Shown here: piece by piece, positions 35,201-47,417 of the stretch
Layout: each line of letters begins with the position of its first letter
Position numbering within the stretch: the first letter of the stretch is position 1
NCBI GenBank assembly: GCA_021442155.1
Contig: CM038222.1
Location: 25,964,148 to 26,028,147, forward strand
Length of the DNA stretch: 64,000 bases
Direction: 5' to 3'
Origin: Cymbidium sinense
Lineage: Eukaryota; Streptophyta; Magnoliopsida; Asparagales; Orchidaceae
Notes under the pieces: generated by a model
Database searches by the model: none
The model's input: the letters and a program-made list of their open reading frames with translations, nothing else
Told to the model about the DNA's origin: nothing
Position numbers and translations under genes: made by a program

Positions 35201-35745
35201 ATAAAGTCAACATGAGGTAGTTTACTGGCTAGGCAGTGAAGACTACCAAACTAACAAGGCACTCATTGGTTTGCAATGGTCAAGTTGGGAAGAAAGCATG
35301 GGGACTCACATCCTCCAACAAATGACCACTGGGGTGACATACTAGCAAGGTAGCATATGAACTCGACCTAGAGCAGCTAATGAGTGAGTGTCATAAGGGG
35401 CTTGCTCCCACATCAAAGTAACCTGAGATAAAAGATATGTGTTTATTGTTGTGCTTGTGTTAAAGGGAATAGGATGCCGCTTGAGTTTTCTCACACCTAC
35501 CCTAAACACACTTGGAGAATTGTATGAAATGGTGCCACAGATGGGAACCAGAATTCCCACTAAGAAAGGATGCCACTTGGGTTCTCTTATACCTAACTTA
35601 GTTGTGCTAATCAAAATAGGATTCATCTTGGGTTCTATCACACCTATTCTAATAGTGCTAAGAGATTGTGTGTGTGTCATGAAAGAGGGATAGGATGCCT
35701 CTTGGGTTCTCTTACACCTATCCTATACACATTATAACAGATTTG
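32223..35745 (-). repeat. 3'UTR tandem-repeat region of element copy 2
   Basis: Parallel to 10607-14140 but with many short deletions, especially from 33290 to 34500, where units are shortened piecemeal. The roughly 360-base units with GGGGACTCACATC cores are clearest from 34440 to 35400. The short GGATGCC...TTGGGTTCTC units follow at about 35470-35745. No credible gene. Copy 3 has only one of the short units (about 54531), so their number has changed between copies. Confidence 0.7.
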
Positions 35746-35844
35746 CAAGACAAGTAAATAATGCTTCGAAAGAAGAGAAGATTTTGATGAATTGAATCTG
35801 ATTTTTATTCTTTTATTGACAATTATTTTCAAACATGATTTATG

Positions 35845-37160
35845 GGTAAATTTCTTTAAATAGAGCCCATTAATTGGAAGCATCGGGTGTTCCCCTTTAC
35901 AATCAATGAGCTGATAAGATCCTCCTTGGTAAGCCTTCTCTATGACATAGGGGCCTTCCCAAGTGGGTTCAAACTTGCCTCCCATCTTTCGATGAGCAAA
36001 AATTGGTCTCCTTAATACTAACACAAGTTCTCTTACTTGGAAAGACCTAGGGTGGACTAGCTTGCTATGAGCTTGAATCATTTTGGCTTTGTACAACTCA
36101 AGATTTTGGCACGCCTATAGGCGACTATCCTCCAAACCTTTGAGCTCTTCTAACCACAACTTTGCATTCCACTCTATAGTGATCTTGCTATCCAATTCTA
36201 TCCTTTATGATGGGAGTTTAACTTCTAAAGGTAGAACGGCTTTGGACCCAAACACTAAGAAAAATGTGGTAGATTGAGTTGGAGTTCGATGGTGCGGTAG
36301 CCACAAGGCTTCAACCAACCTCATTCCATTATCATTTATTATCGTCAAGTATATTCTTTAGTATTTGGATAAGTATTTTGTTGAATTCTTTTACTAAGCC
36401 ATTTGCTCTAGGTTAGTAGATGGTGGAGTATCTCTAACATATACTGTGTCTTCTGGCGAAGTTGTTGATTATGGTGCTTTTGAATGCAGTACCATTATTG
36501 GTTATAATTCAGTGAGGCACCCTGAACCAATATATGATATGTTTCTTAAAAGATTGAATCACATGCTATGACCTCTCTGTGGGATTGCCTCCGCCCACTT
36601 AAAGAAGTAGTCAGTGGCAGCAAGAATAAACCGATGATCCTTGGAAGAAAGTGGATCGATCAGACCCACAATTTTAGTACCCCAACACTCAAATGGCTAT
36701 GAGGCTAATGTAGCATGTATAATGTTGGGTGGCTGATGTAAGACCACACCGTGTACCTGACACTGATGGAATCTCCTAGCTACATCCATGTAGTCTATAA
36801 TCATCAAAGGCTAGTAGTATCCTAGTCTCTTGATCCTTCTTTTCCTCTTCAGACTAGATTGATGCACTCCGCATAGACCTAAATGTGCCTAGGTTTTGAT
36901 GCCAAGGGCTTCATGTTTATCTAAACAATGTAACCACATTTGATCGAAAGATCATCGGTATAAGGTGTCATCAATGAGAGCATAGAGAGCTCTGCTTTCA
37001 CCGATGGGCTTGTGACTTTTCTTGAGGTTTGGTTTCATGTTCAAATAGTATATGAATAGTTACCTCCAGTCCAGCTCCTTATCCTTATAGGAAACAACAA
37101 CCTCCCCTTCAAGAGAAAGTCTCTCGATGAGTTCAGCATCAATAAGGTATAGGACTTATC
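35845..37160 (-). pseudogene. Integrase, element copy 2 (broken, core Asp replaced)
   Basis: The C-terminal part (35845-36096) is the best preserved: LYKAKMIQAHSKLVHPRSF-like, LVLVLRRPIFAHRKMGG, then KFEPTWEGPYVIEKAYQGG and YQLIDCKGEHPMLPINGLYL, the full gypsy integrase tail. The core reads PFECWGTKIVGLIDPLSSKD and HRFILAATDYFFKWAEAIP across 36560-36700. The first catalytic Asp position (codon 36673-36675) is Lys, as in copy 1. Frameshifts separate the core from the tail around 36100-36500. Confidence 0.85.
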
Positions 37161-37560
37161 TATTTTAGACCCTTAGTGGAATAGACTCATCTTTTGGACA
37201 TGCCAATTCTTTGACAAGTCTTGCCAAAGCATCTGCTACTATGTTCTATGCTTGGGAAACCTTATAGATGGTGACTTTGGGGATTTGGGCCAATAGTTTC
37301 GTGGTATACTTATGGTAATGATGAAGCTTAGGTTTCAGAATCTTATAGACCTGGCAATCTAGTTGATGACCAACTGAGAATCCCTAAAGATGTTGATGCT
37401 ATTGACATAGACTATGATGGCTAACACCATATCGATAATTAAAACCTCATACTCAGCTTCATTATTGGTGCAGAGATTAGAGAGATAGTATGAGAATCTC
37501 ATCACCCTACCCCTGTCTTTCCTGGAAGAGTAGATCAGGGTGCTTCTCCTTTTTGAAAGG
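37161..37560 (-). pseudogene. Second RNase H-like domain, element copy 2
   Basis: On the minus strand SINIFRDSQLV (near 37370-37400) corresponds to INIFGDSQLVI of copy 1, with Gly changed to Arg beside the acidic residue. It is followed by LHHYHKYTTKLLAQIPKVTIYK-like sequence. This is the extra RNase H of Tat/Ogre-type elements, lying between RT-RNase H and integrase. Stops and small deletions break the frame. Confidence 0.6.
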
Positions 37561-37699
37561 AAGTCGCGACATCAAAATACATCTCCCATCAGCGGTTGTT
37601 AATCTCACATAAGTTCATGATTTGTTTGTTAGGGAGATCATCACTAAGCGGAGAATTAACAGGCAGGGGGTGTACTGCTAAGAAATCTACTAGTGCATG

Positions 37700-38170
37700 T
37701 CTTTTTACAATATGGAGGGGTATGAATGTGATATCAAACTACTAGAGTATCATGGACCAGCATGCCAAACATCTAGATAGCATTGGCCGTGTCATGAGAT
37801 ACTGCATTGGATTGGTCCTGGAAATCAAGTTCACCATATGAGAAAGCATATAATGTCGTAGCTTTTGGGATGCAAAGATTAAAGCTAAGCAATGTTTCTC
37901 AATAGGTGGGTAATTCTCTTCAATAGGAATCAGACGATGGTTGAGATAGTAGAGAGCACTCTCATTCCCTTCAATATTGGCTTAGGCCAACAAAGCACCA
38001 AGGGAGACATCCAATGCAGCTATGTAGAGGATGAGTGGCCTGCCCAGGATAGGGGTTGCTAGAACTGGTAGCTTCACCAAATATGGCTTGATATTTTTGA
38101 AGGCATGCTGGCACTTATCATCCCACTTGAACTTGACATCCTTTTTGACAAGTGTTGAAAATGAAATAAA
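37700..38170 (-). pseudogene. RT-linked RNase H, element copy 2
   Basis: The minus strand carries the connection and RNase H remnants that align with the open frame of copy 3 (56509-57066), including KVKWDDKCQHAFKN-like sequence near 38100-38140 and the LHPLYI...LDVSLGAL-type strand near 37990-38030. The frame is broken by short indels. Confidence 0.6.
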
Positions 38171-39183
38171 GTGTTATAGTTACACCAACTATCCTTGAAA
38201 AGATCTGAGATGAGTTAAAATTTTAGGAGGTGGAATTTCCAAGATAGCTTTTATCTTTTTAGGATTTATTTCTATTCCCCATTGTTGGACAAAAAACCAA
38301 GATCTGCTACTCAAATGTACACTTCGTGGATTCATTTTGAGGTTATATTATCTTAACCGCTTCAAAAAACTACTCTCAAGTTAAAGAGATGGTCTTCCTT
38401 TTCTTTATTCTTGACTACTAGATCATTAACATAGCACTCAACTTGATAATGGATGAGTTCATTGAAGATCTAAGTCATGGCCCGTTGGTACGTAGCACCA
38501 ACATTTTTAAGGTTGAAAGGCATGCCCCTATAATAATAGATTTCGATCGGGGTTCAAAAAGTAGTGTTTCTTTTATCCTCATGGGCCATCTTGATTTAAT
38601 TATAGCCAGATGACCCATCTATGAAGGAGAAAACTACATGAGATGAGGAGAAAATCACCATTAGTTCTAGTGTAGGAAGAGGAAACTCATCCTTAGGACA
38701 TGCCTTGTTTATGTCCCTAAAATTGACGTAAATGTGAATTTGGTCATTCTTCTTCTTAACTGGGATGACACTGGCAAACTAGGTAGGGTATTTTTCTTCC
38801 TTGATGAAACCAGCATTGATTAATTTCTTGACTTCAGAAATGACTTGTTGTTTGATTTCTATTCCCATGTGTCTAGGAGCTTTCTTGATAAGATTAATGC
38901 TAGGATCTATTGCTAGTTTGTGGACTGCTACATCATGAGATAACCCAGAAATTTCTTCATAACTCCATGCAAAGTAGTTTTAAAACTTAGTCAATAGCCT
39001 AACTAATTCATTAGTTTCTTCTTCATTCAATAACGAACTAGTGTATGTCGGGCATGGATTTTCTTCTATCATGAGATTGATTTCTTTAAGCTTGTCAATT
39101 ATTGAATGAATCTCCTCTTCACATTTTGGTGGTGCATATTTTATTTGGAGATTATCTGGATCATCCAAAGTTTCTAAACACAC
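38171..39183 (-). pseudogene. Reverse transcriptase with upstream region, element copy 2 (YVND)
   Basis: The lead-in (38980-39183) reads CPTYTSSLLNEEETNELVRLL. The RT body reads VKKKNDQIHIYVNFRDINKA then CPKDEFPLPTLELMV, FSFIDGSSGYN, YYRGMPFNLKNVGATYQRAM and HYQVECYVNDLVVKNKE. These are successive conserved RT blocks in gypsy order. The catalytic box at 38433-38422 is YVND instead of YVDD, a change expected to abolish polymerase activity. Stops after SGYN and after RNTTF also break it. Confidence 0.85.
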
Positions 39184-40384
39184 ATCCTCATAAGAGTTAG
39201 TGTTGTGTAAAAAAAACCTATCAGACTCTAAATGGTTGGTGACAACTAAGCATTAATCATCATCATCGACTGGACCCACTGTACCGAATCCTAGTCTTGA
39301 TCATAATTATTTATCCTTGCATTTGTTGTTCCATAGCTTCTCCAAGTACTCTATCCTGTACTTAGACCATGTATAATGAACCAAACCTTTCTTTGCAAGA
39401 TTAAGAACACAAGGAGAGTACCAATCAAAAGGCAATTCCATTAATTCTTTACTTGAAATATCCTCAAGTCCTACATCAGGTTTTGGACTCGAGGATGATG
39501 ATCCCTAAAAGAAACTCTTCGGTTTGACATCTCTAGAAGACTGAGGGGCTTCCTTAACTACTAAATCTTTAACTTTTTGAGATGAAAGTGAGCTAAGAGC
39601 TAAGGTACATAACTATTGACTGATAGTTTTACATACATTTGATTCGAATACTTTTGTGCTTTGTCTGGAAGCCTGGTCTTTCTCACTGTCTGGCACAAGT
39701 GTCACCTCCAATGAAACCCATTGAGAGGGGTTGGTTGGTATACTAATTACATTATACTTATCCTTTAAGCTTGATTCCAAGTCTATGTGAATAGTAGGGG
39801 TACTCCTATGAATCAGAACATAACCCCTATGATGGCCAACCAGGGTCTTCCTCCTTGTTAACTACTACCGCCTTTACCGCTAGTGGAGGTCGCATCATCC
39901 TACCCACATGTCCATATGATGGAATGAATTGTGGGTGAAATGTGATATGGGGCTCTACTTCTTCTTTAATTTTCCTTTCTTGTTCACCTAGATTTTTATT
40001 TTCCTTTTTTTTTCTTTTTCTTCTTTTTCTTTTTCTTTTATGTTTGAATTTTGTCTAAGTTCAGGAGAAAGGGTGCTTTGAGGAAGATAGTAGGTCGCAT
40101 CCTCATATATCTCAACCTCTCTTACTAAAAATGTCTTTTCATCTCCTTTGACATATTACTCAACCCTATCCTTCCTAAACTTGAAGCACTGATGGAGGCA
40201 GGATGAAATCATCTTATTCTGATGTATCCAAGGCCTACAGAGCAAAGTGATGAACGAAGTATTTGAATAAATGATATAAAACTTGGCTTTAGTCTTTCAA
40301 TCACTTATCTCCAAAGGTAAACACTTTGAAACCTAAAGCCCTCTTGCCTTGTTCATTGAATCCTCTCAACATCATCTGATCTCT
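39184..40384 (-). pseudogene. Protease-RT linker of element copy 2 with sense polypurine tract
   Basis: Aligned with 17490-18572 of copy 1. No domain is recognised. The tract at 39994-40040 is C/T on the plus strand, hence A/G in sense. Open pieces are short and interrupted. Confidence 0.5.
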
Positions 40385-40767
40385 TCAGAGTATGGAGATG
40401 TTGATCCTCAAATAGGCAAGGGTCTTTAGACTCATAATGTTCATCGATGCACTTGGATCTATGAGAACTCTCGCTAGTCTAAATCTTCCCAAGTTAACTG
40501 TAATGTAATGGAGACGGTTGTGCTCCATGTCCCCCAAAAGTAGGTCTTCATCTATGAAAGTGATTCTCTGAGCTTCTCTAGAATAATGTGTCTCCTCTCC
40601 ACAAGCTGAAAGCATATTTCAGGATCAAGGAGAGCCTTGATTAATGATTCCCTCATCTCTTTGGATAAGATAAGGGCATTGTATATGCTTAGCTTAGATT
40701 CCAACTTTCTTAGGTGAGAGAGGACATTGTAGTCCATCTTGGGCTGATCTTCCACAAGCATATCCAA
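40385..40767 (-). pseudogene. Aspartic protease, element copy 2
   Basis: Two overlapping open pieces, 40552-40767 and 40385-40615, together correspond to the copy 1 protease. They include LRKLESKLSIYNALILSKEM, then ITFIDEDLLLGDMEHN and RVLIDPSASMNIMSLKTLAYL. The active-site strand is closer to the family form before the Asp (LID) but has Ser where Gly is expected (DPSAS). A frameshift at about 40600 separates the two halves. Confidence 0.75.
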
Positions 40768-42480
40768 GGGTGGAGCATTCTGTAAAGGAGCTTCTTGTCA
40801 TCTGAACCAATGAGTTATTTCGCTCTATCTTGAGTTGTTGCCCTAGGAGGTAGAACCTTGCCACTATGGAGGTTATCTTCAGTGATCTCTTGTGGCAAGG
40901 TAATGGAAGATTCCTAACATCAAGCCATGCCTTCTCCTATGGGACCCTCTAATCGATGATTCTAAGTCTATCTTAAGAGACAAACCCATATGATTTAGAG
41001 AAGGTCAACTAACTGAATGAGGAAGATCAAAATTATTATATTGTTGTTTAGACTTGAAGAATTTTCATTAGGAATAGATTTAGACAACCCACCGATGATA
41101 TAATTCAAGCTAACTTTATTCTTTGATTTCTTGATTTTGAAGGAGGTACCAAAAATCAAAAAGTGGGGTGAGTGATTTGATGCCCTCATTCACCGATACA
41201 AGATGTCTACTAGAAGAAGAGCTACAAGAGAGGTAGTAGTCATTTAGTAGTGGACTGGCCGACTCAATCGTGGTTGCTATCTATCGTGCACAAGCTACCA
41301 CGAGCTCCCTTTCCCTGAGTTGGCTCTGGCAACTTGCAAACCTTCCTTGATGTTGGAGGTTTGAGCTATCTCAGGAACCTGCAAAGAAAGTTTCTTGATT
41401 TTAGAAATAATTTTCTTAGAGGTATGGGATAAGAAAATGTCCCTACCTACTTTAGTTTTGTAAGGATCGCAAGTATCCCCTAGGATTACCCTGATGGAAC
41501 TAGATGGTTATTCCACAAGGTATTCCTTTGGGATAACTATAGCACCAGTCTTGAAACTATGTTCAAGCCAATCCTTGAATGAAAAGAAATCTTCCAAAAC
41601 ATGACCCAGCATATGGTAAGGGCAAAAGTTAGATCATTGCTTTCTCCAAAGTTTAAGTGAAAAAAGCTTCTATAAGAGATTATTAAAGATCTTCTTGATT
41701 ATCTCCCTCATAAATGAATAAGGCTTGTTAAGTTTATCCAAAAGAGTAGGTGGACTGTAGCTACCGGGGTATGTGTACAGTGGTTGATGATGTCAGGAGG
41801 AGGTGATGTCATGGAGGCTATGAGGGCTACCTCGGTGGTGGTAGATGAGGTGGAAGTGACAGCTGTGGAGCACGAGGTCTCTCAAACTACTCTCTGGCCA
41901 ACTGTTATTCCCTTATCTATTGCTATCAATGCCCCAAGCTTCTTCTCAAAATTTTTCTGTTGCTTATGCCTTATTGATTGGTCTGGAAAAGGTGACTATT
42001 TGGCTTCTCCTTGTACGCTAGCCACCTTGTTGATCAGCTTTGTAAAAGTTTTGATGAAACCCTTAAGCATGAAGGAGACCGAGCCATTGATATTCTTTAG
42101 CAAAATCTCGATGGCATACTATTGAGATAGTTATGGTTTGCATTTCATACAAAAATTACACCATCTAAGAATGTAATCAATGAGGGACACATCTAGGTTT
42201 TGTTGAGCCACAATGAGATCACCTACAATTACCCTTTGTTGTGCTTGAGTAAACCTCCTGATGAAGAGTTGCACTAACTTAGCAAATGTCTTCACTGAAC
42301 TATTGGGAAGTTCAGCATACCAATCAAAGGCTATGCCTGCTAAGCTATTGACAAAAAGATAGAAGAGTAAAGCATCGCTTCCATTGGTGTTGCAATAACT
42401 AGCCCTGAAGTGTGAAATATGCCTCGGGTTCCCACAGCCATCGAAGCTTTTGAAAGAAGGTGGTACGAAACCCTTAGGCT
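40768..42480 (-). pseudogene. Gag region, element copy 2 (broken)
   Basis: Around 42240-42480 the minus strand gives SLAGIAFDWYAELPNSSVKTF and LFIRRFTQAQQRVIVGD then LIVAQQNLDVSLIDYILRW, the capsid core and the segment after it, better preserved than in copy 1. A GFVPPSFKSFDG segment lies upstream in sense. The downstream IKTFTKLINKVASVQGEAK-like part and the LGHVLEDFFSFKDWLEH-like C-terminal motif (about 41570-41610) follow, with frameshifts. The spacer toward protease (40768-41400) is mostly unreadable. Confidence 0.7.
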
Positions 42481-44338
42481 ATTGGATGGCATCAAATTCC
42501 TCTAGGTAGGGTCTACCCTTTGGAACTGATGATCCTCCTCGGGCTTAAGCGAACACTTCACTCACCTACTGCTCTACCATAGTTCTAATATCTTTTTCCT
42601 ATATGGAGGTACTATTCACTACCTTCTTATATGCTATACTACCTACTCTACTGTGAGGTAAAGTCCGATCCAAGACATGCACCAACTCTAACTAGTCTCA
42701 ACTATAGTAGGATGAACGATGCTTTTCTAAAGTGCTAAGACCGGCCGCTAACAAGTCCCCTCAAGCGCTTCCCCATTCTATCTATTTATTCATTTTCTAC
42801 TTTAACTCACGAGAGGTGTTGGGTCACAGTGTCTTCGCTGGCCTCAGCACCTTCTATAGTTTGCTGCTCATGGAAGATGGAACCCCGGGTATCTACCATG
42901 AATACCCCTGCTAAATCCTCTAACAGGTCATCTTCATTCAGATCAAAGCTGATCTTATCATCCTCTAAATGGTACCAAGCATATCTAAGATTTCCTTCTT
43001 CTCCACTAGATATTGTCTACGATGTCATTTAGGGATCGGTCCAATTGAACATGCATGAAAGATCAGGTCTGACCGGTAATTGGATCACTGTCATGAATAG
43101 ATAAACACCTAACCTATGAAGCTGCTGGTGAGCTCATCTTGTGAGGACTACACTCACTAGAGGAAAGATACTTCTGATTATTGTTGGATCTAGGTGAAGT
43201 GGCACTCTTAGGATAATCTATAGGCATAGGGGTGACTGAACTATCTCCTCCTTCCTCAACTATTGCGACTATCTCCACAGCCTGCTGCGATGGTGGTGGT
43301 GATCAGATGACTACTATGCTTTAAGGTCGCCATTCCTTCCTCACCATAACTGGAGCAGAAGGTCAAGAAGGAGAGCTCGACCTTGCCATAGTACGTGGTG
43401 TAAATAGGACAAGATCTCTTTACTTTAGCTGGATCACCAACGGGGTTCTCTTCTCCCCTGATGTGGCCTTCATGGCCTTGGCTAGAATAGTAGATATTGG
43501 GACATGTATAGGAGATGGCAGACGAGGAAAAGAGCAGTGTGGTGGAGATACCACCGACATTCATGGGATAGGAGTTCCTATCCTATGATGTTCAATCCCC
43601 GTGAGTAAGATACTGTCAATATGGTCGGCGAGGGTAGCACACTGATCTGGAAAATCCATAAGTGTGGAGGCTGTTGACTATCGACTGTACCTCTGGCGCT
43701 CCCAGCTAGTAACATGAACCGATGTGTGGGCTTCTCCAGCCCTCTCCTGCCTAAGCTACCTACCCACGCTGGGGGGGATAACTGGTCTCAAATCAAATTG
43801 AGCCCCAGACACTGATCATCCATAGGCTCTGCCTACTTGGGGTAAAATTGATCAGAGGCTAGCGTACGACCTCCTCCTCTCACTAACAGGTTCTCGAAAC
43901 TTAATCGCTAGCAGAGGTGAAGCAAAAATCTTCCTAGCATCTTCTATATGAAACCTAGAGAGAGGGTGGAACTAGTTTTCTACAACTAGCAGGGAAACCA
44001 TCTGAGGTAACTCCTCTATAATAGACTAAGTGGCTGCCTCCAACTCCCTAGCAATGCGAGTGTGATACCACTTGATAATGCGGTTCTTGTTTCTTTGCTG
44101 GGTCTAGGTAGGTTGAGTAGGAACTAGACCCAACCTCAAAAGCAAGGGAGACAATCCCTAGAATCAGGGGAGCCTTCCCCTTTTAGGGAGCTAGTGAGTG
44201 GGTACTAGCCCACTGGCACATGGGAAATGAGGACTGCATCAATCTTCTACTTGAACGCCGCCTCCTCTTTAAGGATCTCGAATTAGATGGCATGTCGATC
44301 TGGATGACCAGCTTCTACCTGGTCACCACACTCTTACA
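42481..44338 (-). other. Gag N-terminal / pre-gag region, element copy 2
   Basis: Matches 20735-22250 of copy 1. It includes YYSSQGHEGHIR in the frame 43256-43564 and a Leu-rich coil region near 42740. It ends abruptly at about 44338, where CTAAACCTAG-type telomere-like sequence begins. No additional domain is recognised. Confidence 0.45.
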
Positions 44339-44534
44339 ACACTAAACCTAGAACCTTAAAACGTAAACCCTAAACCTTAAACCCTAAAAAGCCCTAAACC
44401 CTACCCTATTCCTAAATCATAAACCCTAAAGCTCTAAACCCTAACCCCTAAAACCTACACCCTAAACTTTAAACCTTAAAACCTAAATCCTAAAACTTAA
44501 TAAACCTAAACCTAAACCTAAACCTAAACCCTAA
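44339..44534. repeat. CCCTAAA-rich telomere-like repeat
   Basis: Variants of CCCTAAA (CCTTAAA, CCCTACC, CCTAAA) directly after the truncation of element copy 2 and directly before the glycine-rich pseudogene. No ORF. Confidence 0.75.
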
Positions 44535-45020
44535 GAATGGGCAAAGCGGGAACATCATCACAACTCGTCTAGATTTGGTGGTGGAGGCGAAGGTGAAGGC
44601 GGCGATTATCACAGTGGTGGTGGGTGATCTGGACGTGTTGGTGGATATAGAGGTGGTGGTCGGAGCAGTGGTGGTTCTAGAGGCAGGATGAGCCACGAAG
44701 GTTACAGCCGTGGTGGTGGCGGAGGGAGAGATCAGGGATATGATGGTGGATCTTGCTACTCGAGAGGATGGGGTGGTTCTGATGGGAACTGGAAAATTGA
44801 AGAATGGTCGATCCAATCTGCTCCTTATGAAACTGTCTTTACATTAGAGACAATTTTAGTTATCTAAGGTTTTTGATTTGCTCTATGCATGCTCATTTTT
44901 TATTTATGTCATTGCTTGTGTCTTAGAAAACTTCGTGTGCTAATTAGTTAATAAAATCAAAAGAAGAAATGTTGAATCTGAATTTGTTCTCTATTTGAAA
45001 AAAAAAAATAAAAAACAAAA
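44535..45020 (+). pseudogene. Glycine/RGG-rich protein 3' end retrocopy with poly-A, copy 1
   Basis: The plus strand reads SSRFGGGGEGEGGDYHSGGG, a stop, SGRVGGYRGGGRSSGGSRGR and SRGGGGGRDQGYDGGS, a Gly/Arg/Tyr/Ser-rich RGG tail typical of RNA-binding proteins. Then comes a 3'UTR-like stretch with AATAAA at 44950-44955 and an A-rich tail at 44998-45020. The one in-frame stop and a 1-base deletion near the C-terminus make it a pseudogene. The 5' part of the gene is absent. The poly-A end suggests a 5'-truncated processed copy. The parent gene is not identifiable from this tail alone. It is flanked on both sides by CCCTAAA repeats. Confidence 0.65.
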
Positions 45021-47417
45021 ATGCTAAACCCTAAACTAAAACTTGAACCTTAGACCTAAAACCTAAACCCTAAACCCTAAAACCCTAAACCCTAAACCCT
45101 AAAATGTAAACCCTAAAACCTAAACCCTAAACCCTAAACTCTAAACCCTAAACCCTCAACTAACCCTAAACCATAAACCCTAAAAGCTAAAAACTTAAAC
45201 CTCAACTAAATAAAACCTAAAAATAAAATAAATAAAAAAGCTAAACCAAAATAAAATAAAAATAGAAAATATAAAGTAAAAACCTAAACTAAAACCTAAA
45301 CCTAAACCTAAAAAGAAAATAAAATAAAAAATAAAAACTAAACTAAAATAAAGTAAATAAAAACTTAAACTTAACTAAATAAAATAAAAACTAAAGCTAA
45401 AATTAAAATAAAATAAACATAAAATAAAATAAAATAAAAACTAAATAAAAACCTAAAGCAAAAAAATAAACCTAAAAATAAAACCTAAAAAGAACTAAAA
45501 AATAAAACCTAAACCTAATATAAAAATAAAATGAACTTAAACCTAAACAAAATTAAACTAAACCAAAATAAATAAAAGCAAAACCTAAACATAAAATAAA
45601 CTAAACCTAAACCCAAACCCTAAATAAAATAAAATAAACTAAAAATAAACCTAAACCTAAACTAAAAAATAAAACCTAAAATAAACTTAAAACCTAAACC
45701 TAAAAAAATAAATTAAAACATAAACCTAAACCTAAAAAAAAAAAAAAAACCTAAACATAAAAATAAAATAAAAATAAAAGTAAACTGAAAGAAAAACCTA
45801 AACCTAAAGTTAAACCTAAAAAATAAACTAAAATAATTAAATTAATCTAAATAAAAATAAAATAAACCTAAATAAATATAATAAAAATAAAGTAAAATTA
45901 ATAAACTAAATAAATCTAAACTTATGAGTTTACATATTTTAAAATAATAATAATAATAATAATAATAACCTAAACCCTAAACCTTAATCCCTGAACCCTA
46001 AACCTACAAACCTAAACCCTAAACTTGAACCTTAAAACCCTAAACCCTAAAACACTAAACCCTAAACCCTAAACCCTAAACCCTAAAACCCTAAACCCTA
46101 AACCCAAAAACCTACAACCCTAAACCCTAAACCCTAAACCCCAAATCCTAAACCCTAAAAGCCATAAAACCTAAACCTAAACATAATAAAACCTAAAAAT
46201 AAAATAAGTAAATAAACCTAAACCTAAATAAAATAATAATAAAATAAAATAAAAACCTAAACCTAAACCAAAATGTAAACCTGAACTTAAAAATAAATAT
46301 AAAATAAAATAAAAATAATAAAAACTAAACTAAAATAAAATAAATAAAAACCTAAACTAAACTAAAAAAATTAAATATACCTAAAAATAAATAAACCTAA
46401 ATAAAAAAGAAACTAAATGTAAAATAAAAATAAAATAAACCTAAAATAAAATAAAATAAAACAAAAAAAAAACCTAAACCTAAAAATAAAACTAAAAATA
46501 AAACTTAAAGATAATTAAAAAATAAAACCTCAACACTAAACTAAAGAAAAAACCTAAACTTAAAATAAACAAAATAAAATAAACCTAAATCTATACTAAA
46601 ATTAACTAAGCTAAAATAAATAATACATAAAGCTAAAACTAATATAAACTAAACCTAAACCCTAAACTAAATATAATAAAATAAACTAAAAATAAACCTA
46701 AACCTAAACTAAAAAATTAAACCTAAAATAAAACCTTAAACCTAAACCTAAAAAAATAAAAATAAAAGCCTAAACATAAACTGAAAAATAAATAATAAAA
46801 CCTAAACCTTAAAAATAAAATAAAAATAAAACAAAACTAAAAAATAAGCATAAAACTAAACCTAAACCTAAAAAATAAACTAAAATGAAAAACTTAAACT
46901 GAAATAAATAAACCTAAAATAAATAAATTATACCAAATAAAATAAAAAATTAAACCTAAATAAAAATAAAAAATAAAATACTCTAAAATAAAAATAAAAA
47001 TAAACTAAAATATATAAAAAATAATCTAAATAAACTAAGTAAACCTAAAACTATCAGTTTACTTAATTTTTTTTAAAAAACCCTAATCCCTAAACCACAA
47101 ACCCTAAATCCTAAACCCTAAACCCTAAAATTAACCCTAAACTCTAAACCCTAAACCTACAACCTTAAACATACAACTCTAAATCTTATAAATCCTATAC
47201 CCTATACCCTAAACCCTAAACTAACCCTAAACCTTACACCCTCAAAATCTTAAACCCTAAAGCCTAAACACTAGACCCTAAACTCTAAACCCTAACCCGA
47301 AACCCTAAAACCATAAACCCTAAAATCCTAAACCCTAAACCCTAAGAACTAACCATTAACTCTTAACCCTAAACCCTAAACCCTAAACCTAAACCTTAAA
47401 GCCTAAACCCTAAACCC
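45021..47417. repeat. Telomere-like block with alternating canonical and degenerate sections
   Basis: CCCTAAA-rich sections (45040-45190, 45965-46170, 47085-47417) alternate with A-rich degenerate sections (45190-45920, 46170-47050) made of AATAAA, CCTAAA and CTAAA. A spacer motif ending the degenerate sections recurs at 45921-45940 and 47051-47070, of the form (C)TATNAGTTTAC followed by T/A-rich bases, and is followed by an AAT or AAA run. No genes. Confidence 0.8.

Larger units (their letters stand above)
24963..44338 (-). mobile_element. Ty3/gypsy (Tat/Ogre-like) LTR retrotransposon, copy 2 (5' truncated)
   Basis: The same order as copy 1: LTR from 24963, 3'UTR tandem repeats (about 32223-35745), integrase, two RNase H domains, RT, linker, protease, gag. 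It ends at about 44338, which corresponds to about 22250 of copy 1, so the stem-loop leader, primer-binding site and 5' LTR are missing. Sequence to the right is telomere-like repeat. Its single LTR also serves as the 5' LTR of copy 1. The pair therefore looks like the product of recombination between LTRs of two elements, or a tandem duplication. Confidence 0.85.

Noticed and set aside
44490..44816. Minus-strand Ser/Thr-rich 108-codon frame (and 49611-49898)
   Set aside because: Antisense of the glycine/RGG-rich pseudogene; the Thr/Ser/Pro-rich composition is the complement of Gly codons.
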